From Occallatibacter riparius (GTDB lineage: Bacteria; Acidobacteriota; Terriglobia; Terriglobales; Acidobacteriaceae), in NCBI RefSeq assembly GCF_025264625.1, contig NZ_CP093313.1, forward strand, positions 1,984,001 through 2,048,000: 64,000 nucleotides of DNA, read 5' to 3'. Positions within the stretch are counted from its first letter, which is position 1. Every line of letters begins with the position of its first letter. Shown here one piece after another: positions 8,775-17,451 of the stretch. The notes below the pieces were generated by a model. The model had not been told where the DNA came from and made no database searches. It was given only the letters and a program-made list of their open reading frames with translations. The translations under genes and the position numbers were made by a program.

Positions 8775-11213
8775 ATGGGTCTGGGAAGCAAGACGATGTT
8801 CGGGCGCAGTAGCTCCGTTATTTTGCACGCTCTGCTGGCAATGGCTGGACTCGCGGGTTGTTCCGGGGGAGGGGGTAGCGCGCCCATCTCTCCCCCGGGC
8901 CCTTCCGCCACCACTACCGCGCTCACTCTTTCTGCCAACGCTTTGAACGTGGGCGCATCGGTGACGCTCACCGCGCAGGTGATGTCTGGTGGTACAGCGG
9001 TCGGTTCCGGTTCTGTGAGTTTTGCCGACGGCACGACGCAACTTGGCAAAGCTACCCTGGGCGCGGACGGGAAAGGCGCGTGGTCGGGTACATTCCGCGC
9101 GGGAACGCACATGCTGACGGCAAGCTTCGGAGGCACGCCGGTGTATGCTCCCTCCGCTTCCACCGCTGCGTCATTGAGTGTGACGCAACCGACCGCACCA
9201 AGCAGCATCGCGCTGGTCCTCTCGTCTGCGCATCTAGGGCAGGGATTGCCGCTGGAAATCATCGCCACAGTCACCGGCGGCGGAAGCACAACACCGGCGC
9301 CCACTGGAACCGTGACCTACACATCAGGCTCCATCTCTCTGGGGACGGCTACCCTCGATCCGACAGGCGTGGCTAACTTCACGTCCACCCTGCTGCCCCC
9401 CGGCCAAAATCAGATCACTGCGACATACAGCGGCGACAGTGTTTATGCTTCGTCTGCTTCGGCAGCAGCAGTGGTGAACATCGAGCCGCCTGCCTCAACC
9501 GCATACAAGAATCCGCTCACGCTCAACGTGACCGGCTCGCTTACAGCCGTGAGCTGTGCAGATCCCGCCATCCTGAAGGTGCAGAATGCGGGCGCAGACA
9601 CGTGGCATCTGTACTGCACGAGTGATGCGCTCTACGCGGGCGATCCGAAGACGCACTTGGTCAACCTGTTTCATTCCACTGACCTGGTCAACTGGAGCTA
9701 CGACGGGGATGCCTTCGCCGCGTTGCCCTCCTGGGCCAATGTGAAGAGCTCGTCGTATTGGGCGCCTGCCGTTAGATTTCTCAACGGCAAGTATTACCTC
9801 TACTTCGCAGTGCCGGCGACAGGTCTTTCCGGCGGAGGTTCTGCCATCGGTGTGGGCACGAGTTCGAACCCTGCGGGTCCGTTTGTGGATGCCGGCGCGC
9901 CGGTGGTTGAGCCGGAACCGGCGACGAACTGCTGTGGCGGCGTCTACAGGACGACCATCGATCCCGACGTAATAGAGGATGCTGCCGGCCAGAAGTACAT
10001 CCTGTTTGGCGGTTTCATGGGTGGCCTGTATGTTCGCAAGCTGTCCGCAGATGGGCTCACTTCAGATAAGGCGAGTGAAGTGGAGGTCGCGGTGGACAAC
10101 CGCTATGAGGGCGGTAACTGGGTTCTGCACGACGGCTACTACTACTTATTCGCTTCATCGACAAACTGTTGCAACGGTCCGCTCACTGGCTACGGCGTCT
10201 TCGTCGGAAGATCGAAGAGTCCCATGGGACCTTATGTAGACGCGCAGGGTATTGCAATGAGCGCAGTGAACCCCGGTGGCACACCCGTCCTGACCATGAA
10301 CGGCAACACAGTGGTGGGGCCAGGCGGCAACGTGATTTTTTCTGACGAAACCGGACAGGACTACATCCTTTATCACGGAATCCTTTCGGCCAGTCCCTAC
10401 TACGCAGGCTCGGTCAGCTACAACGCGCGCCCGGCCTTCCTCGAAGCAATTGATTGGATCAACGGCTGGCCGGTGGCGCGAGGGGGCTTCGGGCCGTCCG
10501 ATGATGCTGCGCCGCAGCCCATGCCCGCTGCACAGCCTGGACAAACGAACGCCTACGCGAGCTCTCCGGCGAAGCAGGACCTTCCTCGTGCACAGTTAAC
10601 AGCCGCATCGGATGACTTCAGCGTTTCCACTCTGAGTGCGCAATGGTCGTTTGTGCACGGCACGCCCAATTACGCAATAAGCGCCAATGGCTACCAGGTC
10701 AGCTCCGTAGCAGCGGACCCAGTAGCCAATATGCCTGGCGTCCCAATGGCGTGCGAAGCCGCCCCAACGGGCGACTACATGACCGAAACGAAGCTCGACT
10801 TCGACCTGCCGGCCGCCGGCAAGGGTCCCGATTTCGCGCAGGCGGGGCTCCTGATCTATGGAGACGACGCGAACTTTCTGCGCGCCGATATCTACAACAA
10901 CAACGACACCCGCCAGGTGGAGTTCATCAACGCCGAGACTGCCGAGCATCCGGGCTATCCCACGTGGGGTGGGTCGAACCTGGGCTCGGTGGCGATCGGC
11001 GCACAGGTCACCGCGTGGCTGCGCATCGTCAAACGCAACGTAAATGGCGAGTCCCACTACACCGGGTACAGCAGTGCCGATGGTGCCACGTGGATCCAGG
11101 GCGCCACCTGGGTGCATTCGCTGGGAGCCGCGGAAAAGCTCTGCATGTACGCCGGTAACCAGACCGGACACACGGGAACATTTCACTACGTGCACGTCTC
11201 GACGGTCGAATAG
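8775..11213 (+). CDS. GH43-family lipoprotein with Ig-like repeats and C-terminal jelly-roll domain
   Basis: An 812-aa lipoprotein: lipobox LAGC with Cys29, a Ser/Gly/Pro linker, two Big_3-type Ig domains (~45-145, ~150-240; each with FADGTTQLG or YTSGSISLG β-turns), a five-bladed GH43 propeller (~255-600) and a C-terminal DUF1349/laminin-G-like domain (~620-812). GH43 signatures: SCADPAIL (catalytic base Asp), YWAPAVRFLNGKYYLYF, TIDPDVIED (second Asp) and YEGGNW (acid Glu). Likely an α-L-arabinofuranosidase, β-xylosidase or arabinanase at the cell surface. Start at ATG 8775 follows CAAGGA; the longer open frame to 8679 would run into the upstream gene. The GH51 gene follows almost directly. 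Confidence 0.88.
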   Translation: MGLGSKTMFGRSSSVILHALLAMAGLAGCSGGGGSAPISPPGPSATTTALTLSANALNVGASVTLTAQVMSGGTAVGSGSVSFADGTTQLGKATLGADGKGAWSGTFRAGTHMLTASFGGTPVYAPSASTAASLSVTQPTAPSSIALVLSSAHLGQGLPLEIIATVTGGGSTTPAPTGTVTYTSGSISLGTATLDPTGVANFTSTLLPPGQNQITATYSGDSVYASSASAAAVVNIEPPASTAYKNPLTLNVTGSLTAVSCADPAILKVQNAGADTWHLYCTSDALYAGDPKTHLVNLFHSTDLVNWSYDGDAFAALPSWANVKSSSYWAPAVRFLNGKYYLYFAVPATGLSGGGSAIGVGTSSNPAGPFVDAGAPVVEPEPATNCCGGVYRTTIDPDVIEDAAGQKYILFGGFMGGLYVRKLSADGLTSDKASEVEVAVDNRYEGGNWVLHDGYYYLFASSTNCCNGPLTGYGVFVGRSKSPMGPYVDAQGIAMSAVNPGGTPVLTMNGNTVVGPGGNVIFSDETGQDYILYHGILSASPYYAGSVSYNARPAFLEAIDWINGWPVARGGFGPSDDAAPQPMPAAQPGQTNAYASSPAKQDLPRAQLTAASDDFSVSTLSAQWSFVHGTPNYAISANGYQVSSVAADPVANMPGVPMACEAAPTGDYMTETKLDFDLPAAGKGPDFAQAGLLIYGDDANFLRADIYNNNDTRQVEFINAETAEHPGYPTWGGSNLGSVAIGAQVTAWLRIVKRNVNGESHYTGYSSADGATWIQGATWVHSLGAAEKLCMYAGNQTGHTGTFHYVHVSTVE

Positions 11214-11245
11214 TGTCGAGCAGATTCACGGGAGAACGAGGCAAG

Positions 11246-13276
11246 GTGAGGAAAGCGATTCAATTAGGTCTCGGGCTGGCATGCGCGATTGCGGCGCAGG
11301 CGCAGGTGACGGTGGATAAGCCAATTCCGCAGGTGGTGCAGGTCGAGGTAAACGCGGCGCAAAAAGTCGGCCAGCCGATTCCGCGCACTATCTTTGGCTC
11401 GTTTCTCGAACCGATCGGAAACTCCACCTACAACGGATTGTGGGCCGAGCTTCTGCAGAATCCCAGCTTCGAAGCCGGCCTCTGGACTCCGGCGAAGATC
11501 GAAGAGATGCTGCGCGAGCGCCCGGAACTGCGTCGTGCCGGCGATCTCGCCATCCCGTTGCCGTGGGAGCCGCTGAATGCGGGACAGGGGAACCGCTATG
11601 AAATTCGCGCCGGAGATGCCGCAAACTCCTGGCAATCACTGATGGTCATAGGGGTGCCCGGCGAGCCCACCGGCATCAAGCAGATGGTTTACCTGCCCGT
11701 TCATCGCACGCGCGACTTTCAAGGCAGTTTCTATGCACGGCATCTGGGCGGGGCTTCCAGAATTACCGTGTCACTTCGGCTGCATGATCAAAATGAGATC
11801 CTCGCTTCGCAGGACCTGGATGTAAGCAACACAGGCGATTGGAAGAAGTACACCTTCGCGCTGCAGATCCCCGAGGACAAGCTCCACCGCCTCGATCCCG
11901 CTGATTTCGTGGTGCAACTCGATGACGACGAACGCGTGGAACTGGACCAGTTCTCGCTTATGCCCGCGGATGCCCTGGATGGCCTCGATCCCGACGAAGT
12001 CGCGATGGCGAAAGCCCTGCACTCGCCCCTGGTGCGCTTTGGCGGTAACTTTACATCGTCTTACCACTGGACCGACGGTATTGGCCCGCGCGACAAGCGG
12101 CGAAACATGCTCAACAACTCGTGGGGGATTCCCGAGTACAACACTTTCGGCACCGATGAGTTCCTCGCGTTCTGCCGCGCCATCGGCGCGCAGCCGCAGA
12201 TTGCGCTGAACCTCGGTAGCGGCACGCCGGAAGAAGCGGCGTCATGGGTGCGCTATGTTGATGAGCACTGGACCACGCACTCGGGCCTTTTGTGGGAGCT
12301 GGGCAACGAACTGTGGGGCAATTGGAATCTGGGCTGGCCCACCAAAGGGCAGCTGGCGCAGAGAACCCTGGACTTCTCAAAAGCCATTCGCGGAGTCGAT
12401 CCAACGGCGCGCCTCATTGCCACTGGAGGCGATCCCGAGGTTTTCCACGATTGGAACGCGATCCAACTCACGATTCCGCCGGGCACATTCGACTATTTGT
12501 CTACTCACTTCGTTGTGGGCACCAGCAACGTGAAGCTGAAGAACGCCTCGCCTGACTTCGTGCAGCAAGCTGCGCTCGCCATGCCCATCGAACTTGAGCG
12601 TAAGCTGCAGGAAGATCAGCAGCAGATTGACTCAACTCCCGGTTACGCAGGCAAAGTGCATATCGCGTTCACCGAGTGGTTGTTCATCGGCGATCGCCGC
12701 AGCGCGCCCAACTTCACTAACACGAGCGGGGCGCTCATCACAGGCGGCTTCCTCAATATGCTTATGCGGAACTCAGGCACGGTTCCTATCTCCGACATGA
12801 CAGGCATCATGGAATTTGCCGGTATCTGGAAAAAGCGCAGCCAGGTCTTTGGCACGCCGGCTTACTACGTACTGAAGATGTACGCGAACGCTGATGCCGC
12901 GCAACCGGTCACTGTCAAGGCCGACTCCGGTGCTTATTCCGTGAAGCAGGGCGTGGATCGCCTGCCGGAGATCGCGGCTGTGCCGTACCTCGACGTCGTA
13001 GCGCTTCTCAGCGAGGACGGCCGCAAGCTCACGCTTTTTTGCGTGAACCGCAGCCTGCAAACAGACATTACTGCCAAGCTGCATCTGGATGGCTTTGCCG
13101 CTGCCCGAAAGGCCAACGTGCAGGTTCTAAGTTCGGACCTGCTGACGGATGCGAACGACGAAATCGACCCTGACAAGGTGACTCCAATCGACAGTATGGA
13201 AACGATACCGGCGGGTGAATGGAGCCGTGTCTTTCCGCACGCCAGCGTAACGGTCATCGGGATCGAGCGCAAATAA
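11246..13276 (+). CDS. Secreted GH51-type α-L-arabinofuranosidase
   Basis: A 676-aa exported enzyme (signal peptide RKAIQLGLGLACAIAAQAQ). The N-terminal part has the GH51 hallmark IFGSFLEPIGNSTYNGLWAE, the (β/α)8 barrel has LVRFGGNFTSSYHWTDGIGP, acid/base E355 in GNELWG and nucleophile E477 in AFTEWL, and a C-terminal β-sandwich follows (~530-676). It removes arabinofuranosyl side chains from arabinan, arabinoxylan or xyloglucan. I take GTG 11246 after a GGAG/GAGG stretch since it begins directly at the signal peptide; a GTG at 11213 that overlaps the GH43 stop is an alternative. Same operon as GH43 and GH5. Confidence 0.9.
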   Translation: MRKAIQLGLGLACAIAAQAQVTVDKPIPQVVQVEVNAAQKVGQPIPRTIFGSFLEPIGNSTYNGLWAELLQNPSFEAGLWTPAKIEEMLRERPELRRAGDLAIPLPWEPLNAGQGNRYEIRAGDAANSWQSLMVIGVPGEPTGIKQMVYLPVHRTRDFQGSFYARHLGGASRITVSLRLHDQNEILASQDLDVSNTGDWKKYTFALQIPEDKLHRLDPADFVVQLDDDERVELDQFSLMPADALDGLDPDEVAMAKALHSPLVRFGGNFTSSYHWTDGIGPRDKRRNMLNNSWGIPEYNTFGTDEFLAFCRAIGAQPQIALNLGSGTPEEAASWVRYVDEHWTTHSGLLWELGNELWGNWNLGWPTKGQLAQRTLDFSKAIRGVDPTARLIATGGDPEVFHDWNAIQLTIPPGTFDYLSTHFVVGTSNVKLKNASPDFVQQAALAMPIELERKLQEDQQQIDSTPGYAGKVHIAFTEWLFIGDRRSAPNFTNTSGALITGGFLNMLMRNSGTVPISDMTGIMEFAGIWKKRSQVFGTPAYYVLKMYANADAAQPVTVKADSGAYSVKQGVDRLPEIAAVPYLDVVALLSEDGRKLTLFCVNRSLQTDITAKLHLDGFAAARKANVQVLSSDLLTDANDEIDPDKVTPIDSMETIPAGEWSRVFPHASVTVIGIERK

Positions 13277-13292
13277 GGAGGGCTGAGTCGGG

Positions 13293-14486
13293 ATGGTAAA
13301 GAAGGAAAGGACGGCCCCGGTGAAACATCGTTTAATCATGAGCTGCTTGTGGCTTTTAGGCTGCGTTGCCCTGCTCTCCATCTGCTGCAGCTTCCTCGTT
13401 TCTGCGTCCACGCAGGAGACCCGTTGGACCGCGGAGCGCGCCAATCAGTGGTATGCGCAACAGCCTTGGCTGGTGGGATCAAACTTCCTTCCGTCGAATG
13501 CGGTCAATGAACTGGAGATGTGGCAGGCCGATACATTCGACCCGGCGGAGATCGATCGCGAACTCGGCTGGGCTGAACAGCTCGGCATGAACACCATGCG
13601 CGTCTTCCTGCACAACCTTCCATGGGAACAGGATGCGAAGGGGTTCCAGAAGCGTATCGACCAGTTTCTCGCAATCTCTGCGAAACACCACATCCGCCCT
13701 GTCTTCGTGCTGTTCGACTCGTGCTGGGATCCGAATCCGAAGCTTGGACCGCAGAGACCTCCGATTCCCGGCGTGCACAATTCGGGGTGGGTGCAGGCTC
13801 CGGGCAAAGCTGGGCTGATGGATGCCGCGCAGTATCCAAAGCTGCAGGCTTATGTGCAGGGAGTTGTCGGCGCATTCGCGCACGATGATCGCATCCTTGC
13901 GTGGGATGTGTGGAACGAGCCAGATAACAACAACGACTCGTCTTATGGAAAGCTCGAGCCGGCCAACAAGCGCGATCTCGTATTGGCGCTGTTGCCGCAG
14001 GTGTTCGCCTGGGCGCGCGCCGCGCAACCAATACAGCCTCTCACCAGCGGAGTATGGACCGGCGACTGGTCATCGATCGACAAGATGTCGCCGATGGCGC
14101 GGGTCCAGATTCAGGAGTCGGATGTGATTACGTTCCACAACTATGGCTGGCCGGAGGAATTCGCCGCGCGCGTGGAACAATTGCAGCAGTTTCATCGGCC
14201 AATCATCTGCACGGAGTACATGGCGCGCGGCGCAGGCAGCACGTTTGACACAATCCTGCCGCTGGCGAAAAAAGAAAATGTTGGCGCTATCAACTGGGGC
14301 CTCGTAAAGGGACGCAGCCAGACGTATCTCCCTTGGGATTCGTGGCAGCATCCCTATATCAACGAGACCCCGCCGGTCTGGTTCCACGACGTGTTCTACG
14401 AGGATGGAACACCGTATCGCGCGCGCGAGGCGCAGATCATACGCGAGGCCACTGGCAAGCAGCAGCCGAGCACAGGTCAGGAATAG
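13293..14486 (+). CDS. Exported GH5-like (cellulase-superfamily) glycoside hydrolase
   Basis: A 397-aa clan GH-A barrel. N-terminal hydrophobic export segment (LIMSCLWLLGCVALLSICCS), then WLVGSNFLPSNAVNELEMWQ, ELGWAEQLGMNTMRVFLHNL, acid/base E209 in WDVWNEPDNNN and nucleophile E308 in CTEYMARG. This subtype is commonly annotated as a cellulase-family or xylanase-like GH5 protein; exact substrate cannot be read from sequence. It starts 17 bases after GH51, in the same operon. ATG 13293 follows AAGGAGG at a long spacing; a GTG at 13320 with AAGGAAAGG upstream would give a neater signal peptide. Confidence 0.85.
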   Translation: MVKKERTAPVKHRLIMSCLWLLGCVALLSICCSFLVSASTQETRWTAERANQWYAQQPWLVGSNFLPSNAVNELEMWQADTFDPAEIDRELGWAEQLGMNTMRVFLHNLPWEQDAKGFQKRIDQFLAISAKHHIRPVFVLFDSCWDPNPKLGPQRPPIPGVHNSGWVQAPGKAGLMDAAQYPKLQAYVQGVVGAFAHDDRILAWDVWNEPDNNNDSSYGKLEPANKRDLVLALLPQVFAWARAAQPIQPLTSGVWTGDWSSIDKMSPMARVQIQESDVITFHNYGWPEEFAARVEQLQQFHRPIICTEYMARGAGSTFDTILPLAKKENVGAINWGLVKGRSQTYLPWDSWQHPYINETPPVWFHDVFYEDGTPYRAREAQIIREATGKQQPSTGQE

Positions 14487-14587
14487 GCGCGTGCAATGCT
14501 GCCTTTGTTAGGCTGGTAGCGAACGATTTGTAGATCGGAATATCCATTCGCCGACGGCACGATTGCGGCGGTCGGGAACCTCTATCG

Positions 14588-16348
14588 ATGCAAACAATGC
14601 GACAGAAACACGCGGTCGGCGCATGGATTGTGCTTCTCTGCGCCGTCGCATTTGCGGCTTTCAACACAGCCTCGGCACAGGCACCCGCAACTGAGGGTCA
14701 GCGGCCGGGGCGCTTCATTGATGCAACGGAGAAATCCGGGATCAAGTTTCAGCACCAGGCGCCGCACACTTCGCGTAAGTACCTCATCGAGACGATGGGC
14801 TCCGGTGTGGCGCTTTTTGACTGTGATAACGATGGCCGCCTCGACATTTTCTTTCCCAATGGCGCGCCTTACACCGATCCCACGCCCAAGGGCTTCATCC
14901 CGCAAAAGGCTGGACCGCAAGACTGGAACCGGATGTTCCGCCAAAAAACCGACGGCACGTTTGAAGACATCACGGAAAAGGCCGGCCTGAAGGGTGTGGG
15001 CTATAGCATGGGCGTGGCCGTTGCCGATTACGACAACGATGGCAACGAAGACCTGTTTATCACGGGTTATGGCGGCAATCGCCTGTATCACAATAGCGGG
15101 AACTGCACGTTCACTGATGTCACGGAACAGACCGGCGTGGGCGGCAGCGGATGGTCGAGCTCCGCTACCTGGGCCGACCTGGACAACGATGGCCTGCTAG
15201 ACCTCGTGGTAGCGCGCTACGTCGAGTGGGATTGGAACGACCTCTGGTGCGGCGAGCATCGCGAAGGATATCGCGGCTATTGCCACCCCGACGTCTTCCA
15301 GCCCATCAGCATGCTGGTCTATCACAACGAAGGCCACGGCCGTTTCACGGAGGTCGCGCACAAACTCGGTCTCGATGTTCCCGCCAAGGCGCTGGGCGTC
15401 GCCATTGCCGACTACGACCAGGATGGCCGCATCGATCTCTTCGTCGCCAACGACTCCATGCCGGAGTTCCTTTTCCATCAGAAGAAAGACGGAACGTTCG
15501 AGGAAGTTGGTCTCGAGAGCGAAGTAGCGGTTAACTCCGAGGGCAAAACGTACGCCGGAATGGGCGTTGACTTTGCCGACTATAACAACGATGGCTGGCC
15601 AGACCTGGTCATCACCGACCTCGCCAACCAGCGATATGCGCTCTATCGCAACCTGGGCGACAGCACATTCGACTACGCCAGCTTCACTTCCGGCCTGGGC
15701 GGCATGACCATGCTCCACTCGGGCTGGAGCCTGCGCTTCCTGGACTACGACAACGATGGCTGGAAGGACCTGCTCATCGCACAGGGGCACGACCTCGACA
15801 CGATCGAGAAGAGCTTTCCGCAGCTGCACTATCGCGAACCGATGATGCTAGCGCGCAACACCGGCAAGAGGTTTGTTGACGTTTCGGGAGTCTCCTCGGA
15901 GATCTTCCACGATGCATGGGTGGGCCGGGGCATGGCCATTGGCGACATCAACAATGACGGCCGCATCGATGCCGTTGTGTCGACGAACGGCGGCGCCCCG
16001 CACCTCCTGCTGAACATGACCGAGACATCGAATCACTGGATCACGCTGAAGCTCGTCGGCCACAAGAGCAATCGCGACGCCATCGGCGCACAAGTGAAGT
16101 TGACTACGAAGCTCGGAAGCCAGTGGGCCACGGTGACTACGTCGAGCGGCTACATGTCCGCCAGCGACCCGCGTCTGCATTTTGGTCTGGGCACCGCGGC
16201 TGCCATCGACCGCATCGAGATCCGCTGGCCCAGCGGCATTCAGCAGGTGCTTACGGACCAGGTAGCTGATCGGCAGATCACTATTGAGGAATCCGCGCAA
16301 TCGAACAGCACTACCCCGGCCGCGGCCGCAGACAGGCCCGCACCGTAG
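14588..16348 (+). CDS. CRTAC1-family FG-GAP/VCBS repeat protein with ASPIC-UnbV domain
   Basis: A 586-aa secreted protein (signal peptide ~1-33). Seven Ca-binding-type loops mark a seven-bladed propeller: DCDNDGRLDIFF, DYDNDGNEDLFIT, DLDNDGLLDLVV, DYDQDGRIDLFV, DYNNDGWPDLVI, DYDNDGWKDLLI and DINNDGRIDAVV. The C-terminus (~480-560) is an ASPIC/UnbV domain with HWITLKLVGHKSNRDAIGAQ and IEIRWPSG. Family members are abundant in Acidobacteriota; the biochemical role is not established, with extracellular binding or adhesion usually proposed. It lies 101 bases after GH5 and is convergent (3-base gap) with a TPR gene. The gap before it shows no other gene. Confidence 0.93.
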   Translation: MQTMRQKHAVGAWIVLLCAVAFAAFNTASAQAPATEGQRPGRFIDATEKSGIKFQHQAPHTSRKYLIETMGSGVALFDCDNDGRLDIFFPNGAPYTDPTPKGFIPQKAGPQDWNRMFRQKTDGTFEDITEKAGLKGVGYSMGVAVADYDNDGNEDLFITGYGGNRLYHNSGNCTFTDVTEQTGVGGSGWSSSATWADLDNDGLLDLVVARYVEWDWNDLWCGEHREGYRGYCHPDVFQPISMLVYHNEGHGRFTEVAHKLGLDVPAKALGVAIADYDQDGRIDLFVANDSMPEFLFHQKKDGTFEEVGLESEVAVNSEGKTYAGMGVDFADYNNDGWPDLVITDLANQRYALYRNLGDSTFDYASFTSGLGGMTMLHSGWSLRFLDYDNDGWKDLLIAQGHDLDTIEKSFPQLHYREPMMLARNTGKRFVDVSGVSSEIFHDAWVGRGMAIGDINNDGRIDAVVSTNGGAPHLLLNMTETSNHWITLKLVGHKSNRDAIGAQVKLTTKLGSQWATVTTSSGYMSASDPRLHFGLGTAAAIDRIEIRWPSGIQQVLTDQVADRQITIEESAQSNSTTPAAAADRPAP

Positions 16349-16351
16349 CCG

Positions 16352-17314
16352 CTACTCATGGCTGTGCGACGCATATAGCTTCTGGCTCAGCGCGAACTCC
16401 TGCTGCGCGCGCTCCGTTTGTCCTGCCTGGCGCAGCGCGCGGCCGAGTTCATAGTGCGTTTTCGGATCCGACGGCCCCAGTCGTGCGGCGATTTCCAGCT
16501 CGGCGATTCCGTCTTTGAGTTCGTGGCTTCCAATCAGCGCGCGACCCAGTTTCTGGTGGCACGCTGCGCAGTTTGGCTGAATATGCGCCGCGGTGCGAAG
16601 AGGTTCGACTGACTCCTGCGCGCGCCCGTGATCCAGCAGAAATCCGCCGTAATCCAGGAACGGCCATTCATCCGTGCCATCCTTATCGGCCCATGAAGCC
16701 GCTATGCGAAGTGCTTCTTCGGCCCGGTCGGGCTGGTTCGTCGCGTCGAAGACGAGACCGAGATTCTCCTGGGCTTTCAGATTTTTCGGCTCAAGGGCAA
16801 GAACGTGCGCAAACATGCGCTCCGCATCGAGATAGCGATCCCGGCTAAAATAGCAGCGGCCGAGTGAATAAAGAACACGGACGTTGGCAGGATCCATGCG
16901 CACGGCGCGCTCGAGCCAGCGAATGGCATCGTCGTAGTCATTGAGCAGCACATAGTCAAGAGCGACGGAACGGATCTCCTCGGCGACAGGTGTGCGAAGC
17001 TGTGCGGCGTGCGTGTACGCGTCAAGCGATTCATGCGCCTTTCCCTCCTGGAGCAACAGGAGGGCGAGAGAGTACACCGGATTTGCATCGTTGGGCCGTT
17101 GCGTGATCTGTGCGCGTAGTTCAGCTTCCTTCCGTGCAAAGGCCGGTGCGACAGTTCGGCCTTCCTCGGCGGAGTAGGGGGCGGTGACGGCCCGAGGTTC
17201 TTTCGATGGGCCATCGACCTGCGAGAAGGCAGGTGTATGAAACAGAGAGAGAGCAATCACTACGGCGATGGAAGCTACCGTCGCGCCTAGTGATCGCATG
17301 AGAAGAGATTTCAT
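16352..17314 (-). CDS. Secreted TPR protein
   Basis: A 320-aa protein with signal peptide (MKSLLMRSLGATVASIAVV, cleavage near FSQVDG) and six to seven TPR units, including NPVYSLALLLLQEGKAHESL, AIRWLERAVRMDPANVRVLY, AERMFAHVLALEPKNLKAQE, SVEPLRTAAHIQPNCAACHQ and AQQEFALSQKL. The CAACH string looks like a heme motif but sits inside a TPR helix with no other heme features. It is convergent with the CRTAC1 gene; TPR and CRTAC1 proteins are often neighbours in this phylum. Role: periplasmic protein-protein scaffold (inference). SD AGGG lies five bases before the start. Confidence 0.85.
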   Translation of the reverse strand: MKSLLMRSLGATVASIAVVIALSLFHTPAFSQVDGPSKEPRAVTAPYSAEEGRTVAPAFARKEAELRAQITQRPNDANPVYSLALLLLQEGKAHESLDAYTHAAQLRTPVAEEIRSVALDYVLLNDYDDAIRWLERAVRMDPANVRVLYSLGRCYFSRDRYLDAERMFAHVLALEPKNLKAQENLGLVFDATNQPDRAEEALRIAASWADKDGTDEWPFLDYGGFLLDHGRAQESVEPLRTAAHIQPNCAACHQKLGRALIGSHELKDGIAELEIAARLGPSDPKTHYELGRALRQAGQTERAQQEFALSQKLYASHSHE

Positions 17315-17409
17315 GATGCCCTGAGTTTTTCTCTACTCGATCATACGCCGCATTGCTGCAGTTTTGCCTTCATCATAGCCGGGCTTGGCTCACCATGATG
17401 GGATTAGAG

Positions 17410-17436
17410 AAGGCCGCCTAAGAGCGGCCTTTTCTA
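17410..17436 (-). terminator. Rho-independent terminator after the 1459-aa gene
   Basis: AAGGCCGC pairs perfectly with GCGGCCTT over a CTAAGA loop. It lies 16 bases past the minus-strand stop at 17452. The better T-run (TTTTCTATTTC) is on the plus-strand side, so it may act in both directions. Confidence 0.65.
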
Positions 17437-17451
17437 TTTCTGATGACCAGG

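Noticed and set aside
16352..17314. CAACH string in the TPR protein as a heme-binding site
   Set aside because: Single motif inside a TPR helix without other cytochrome features.
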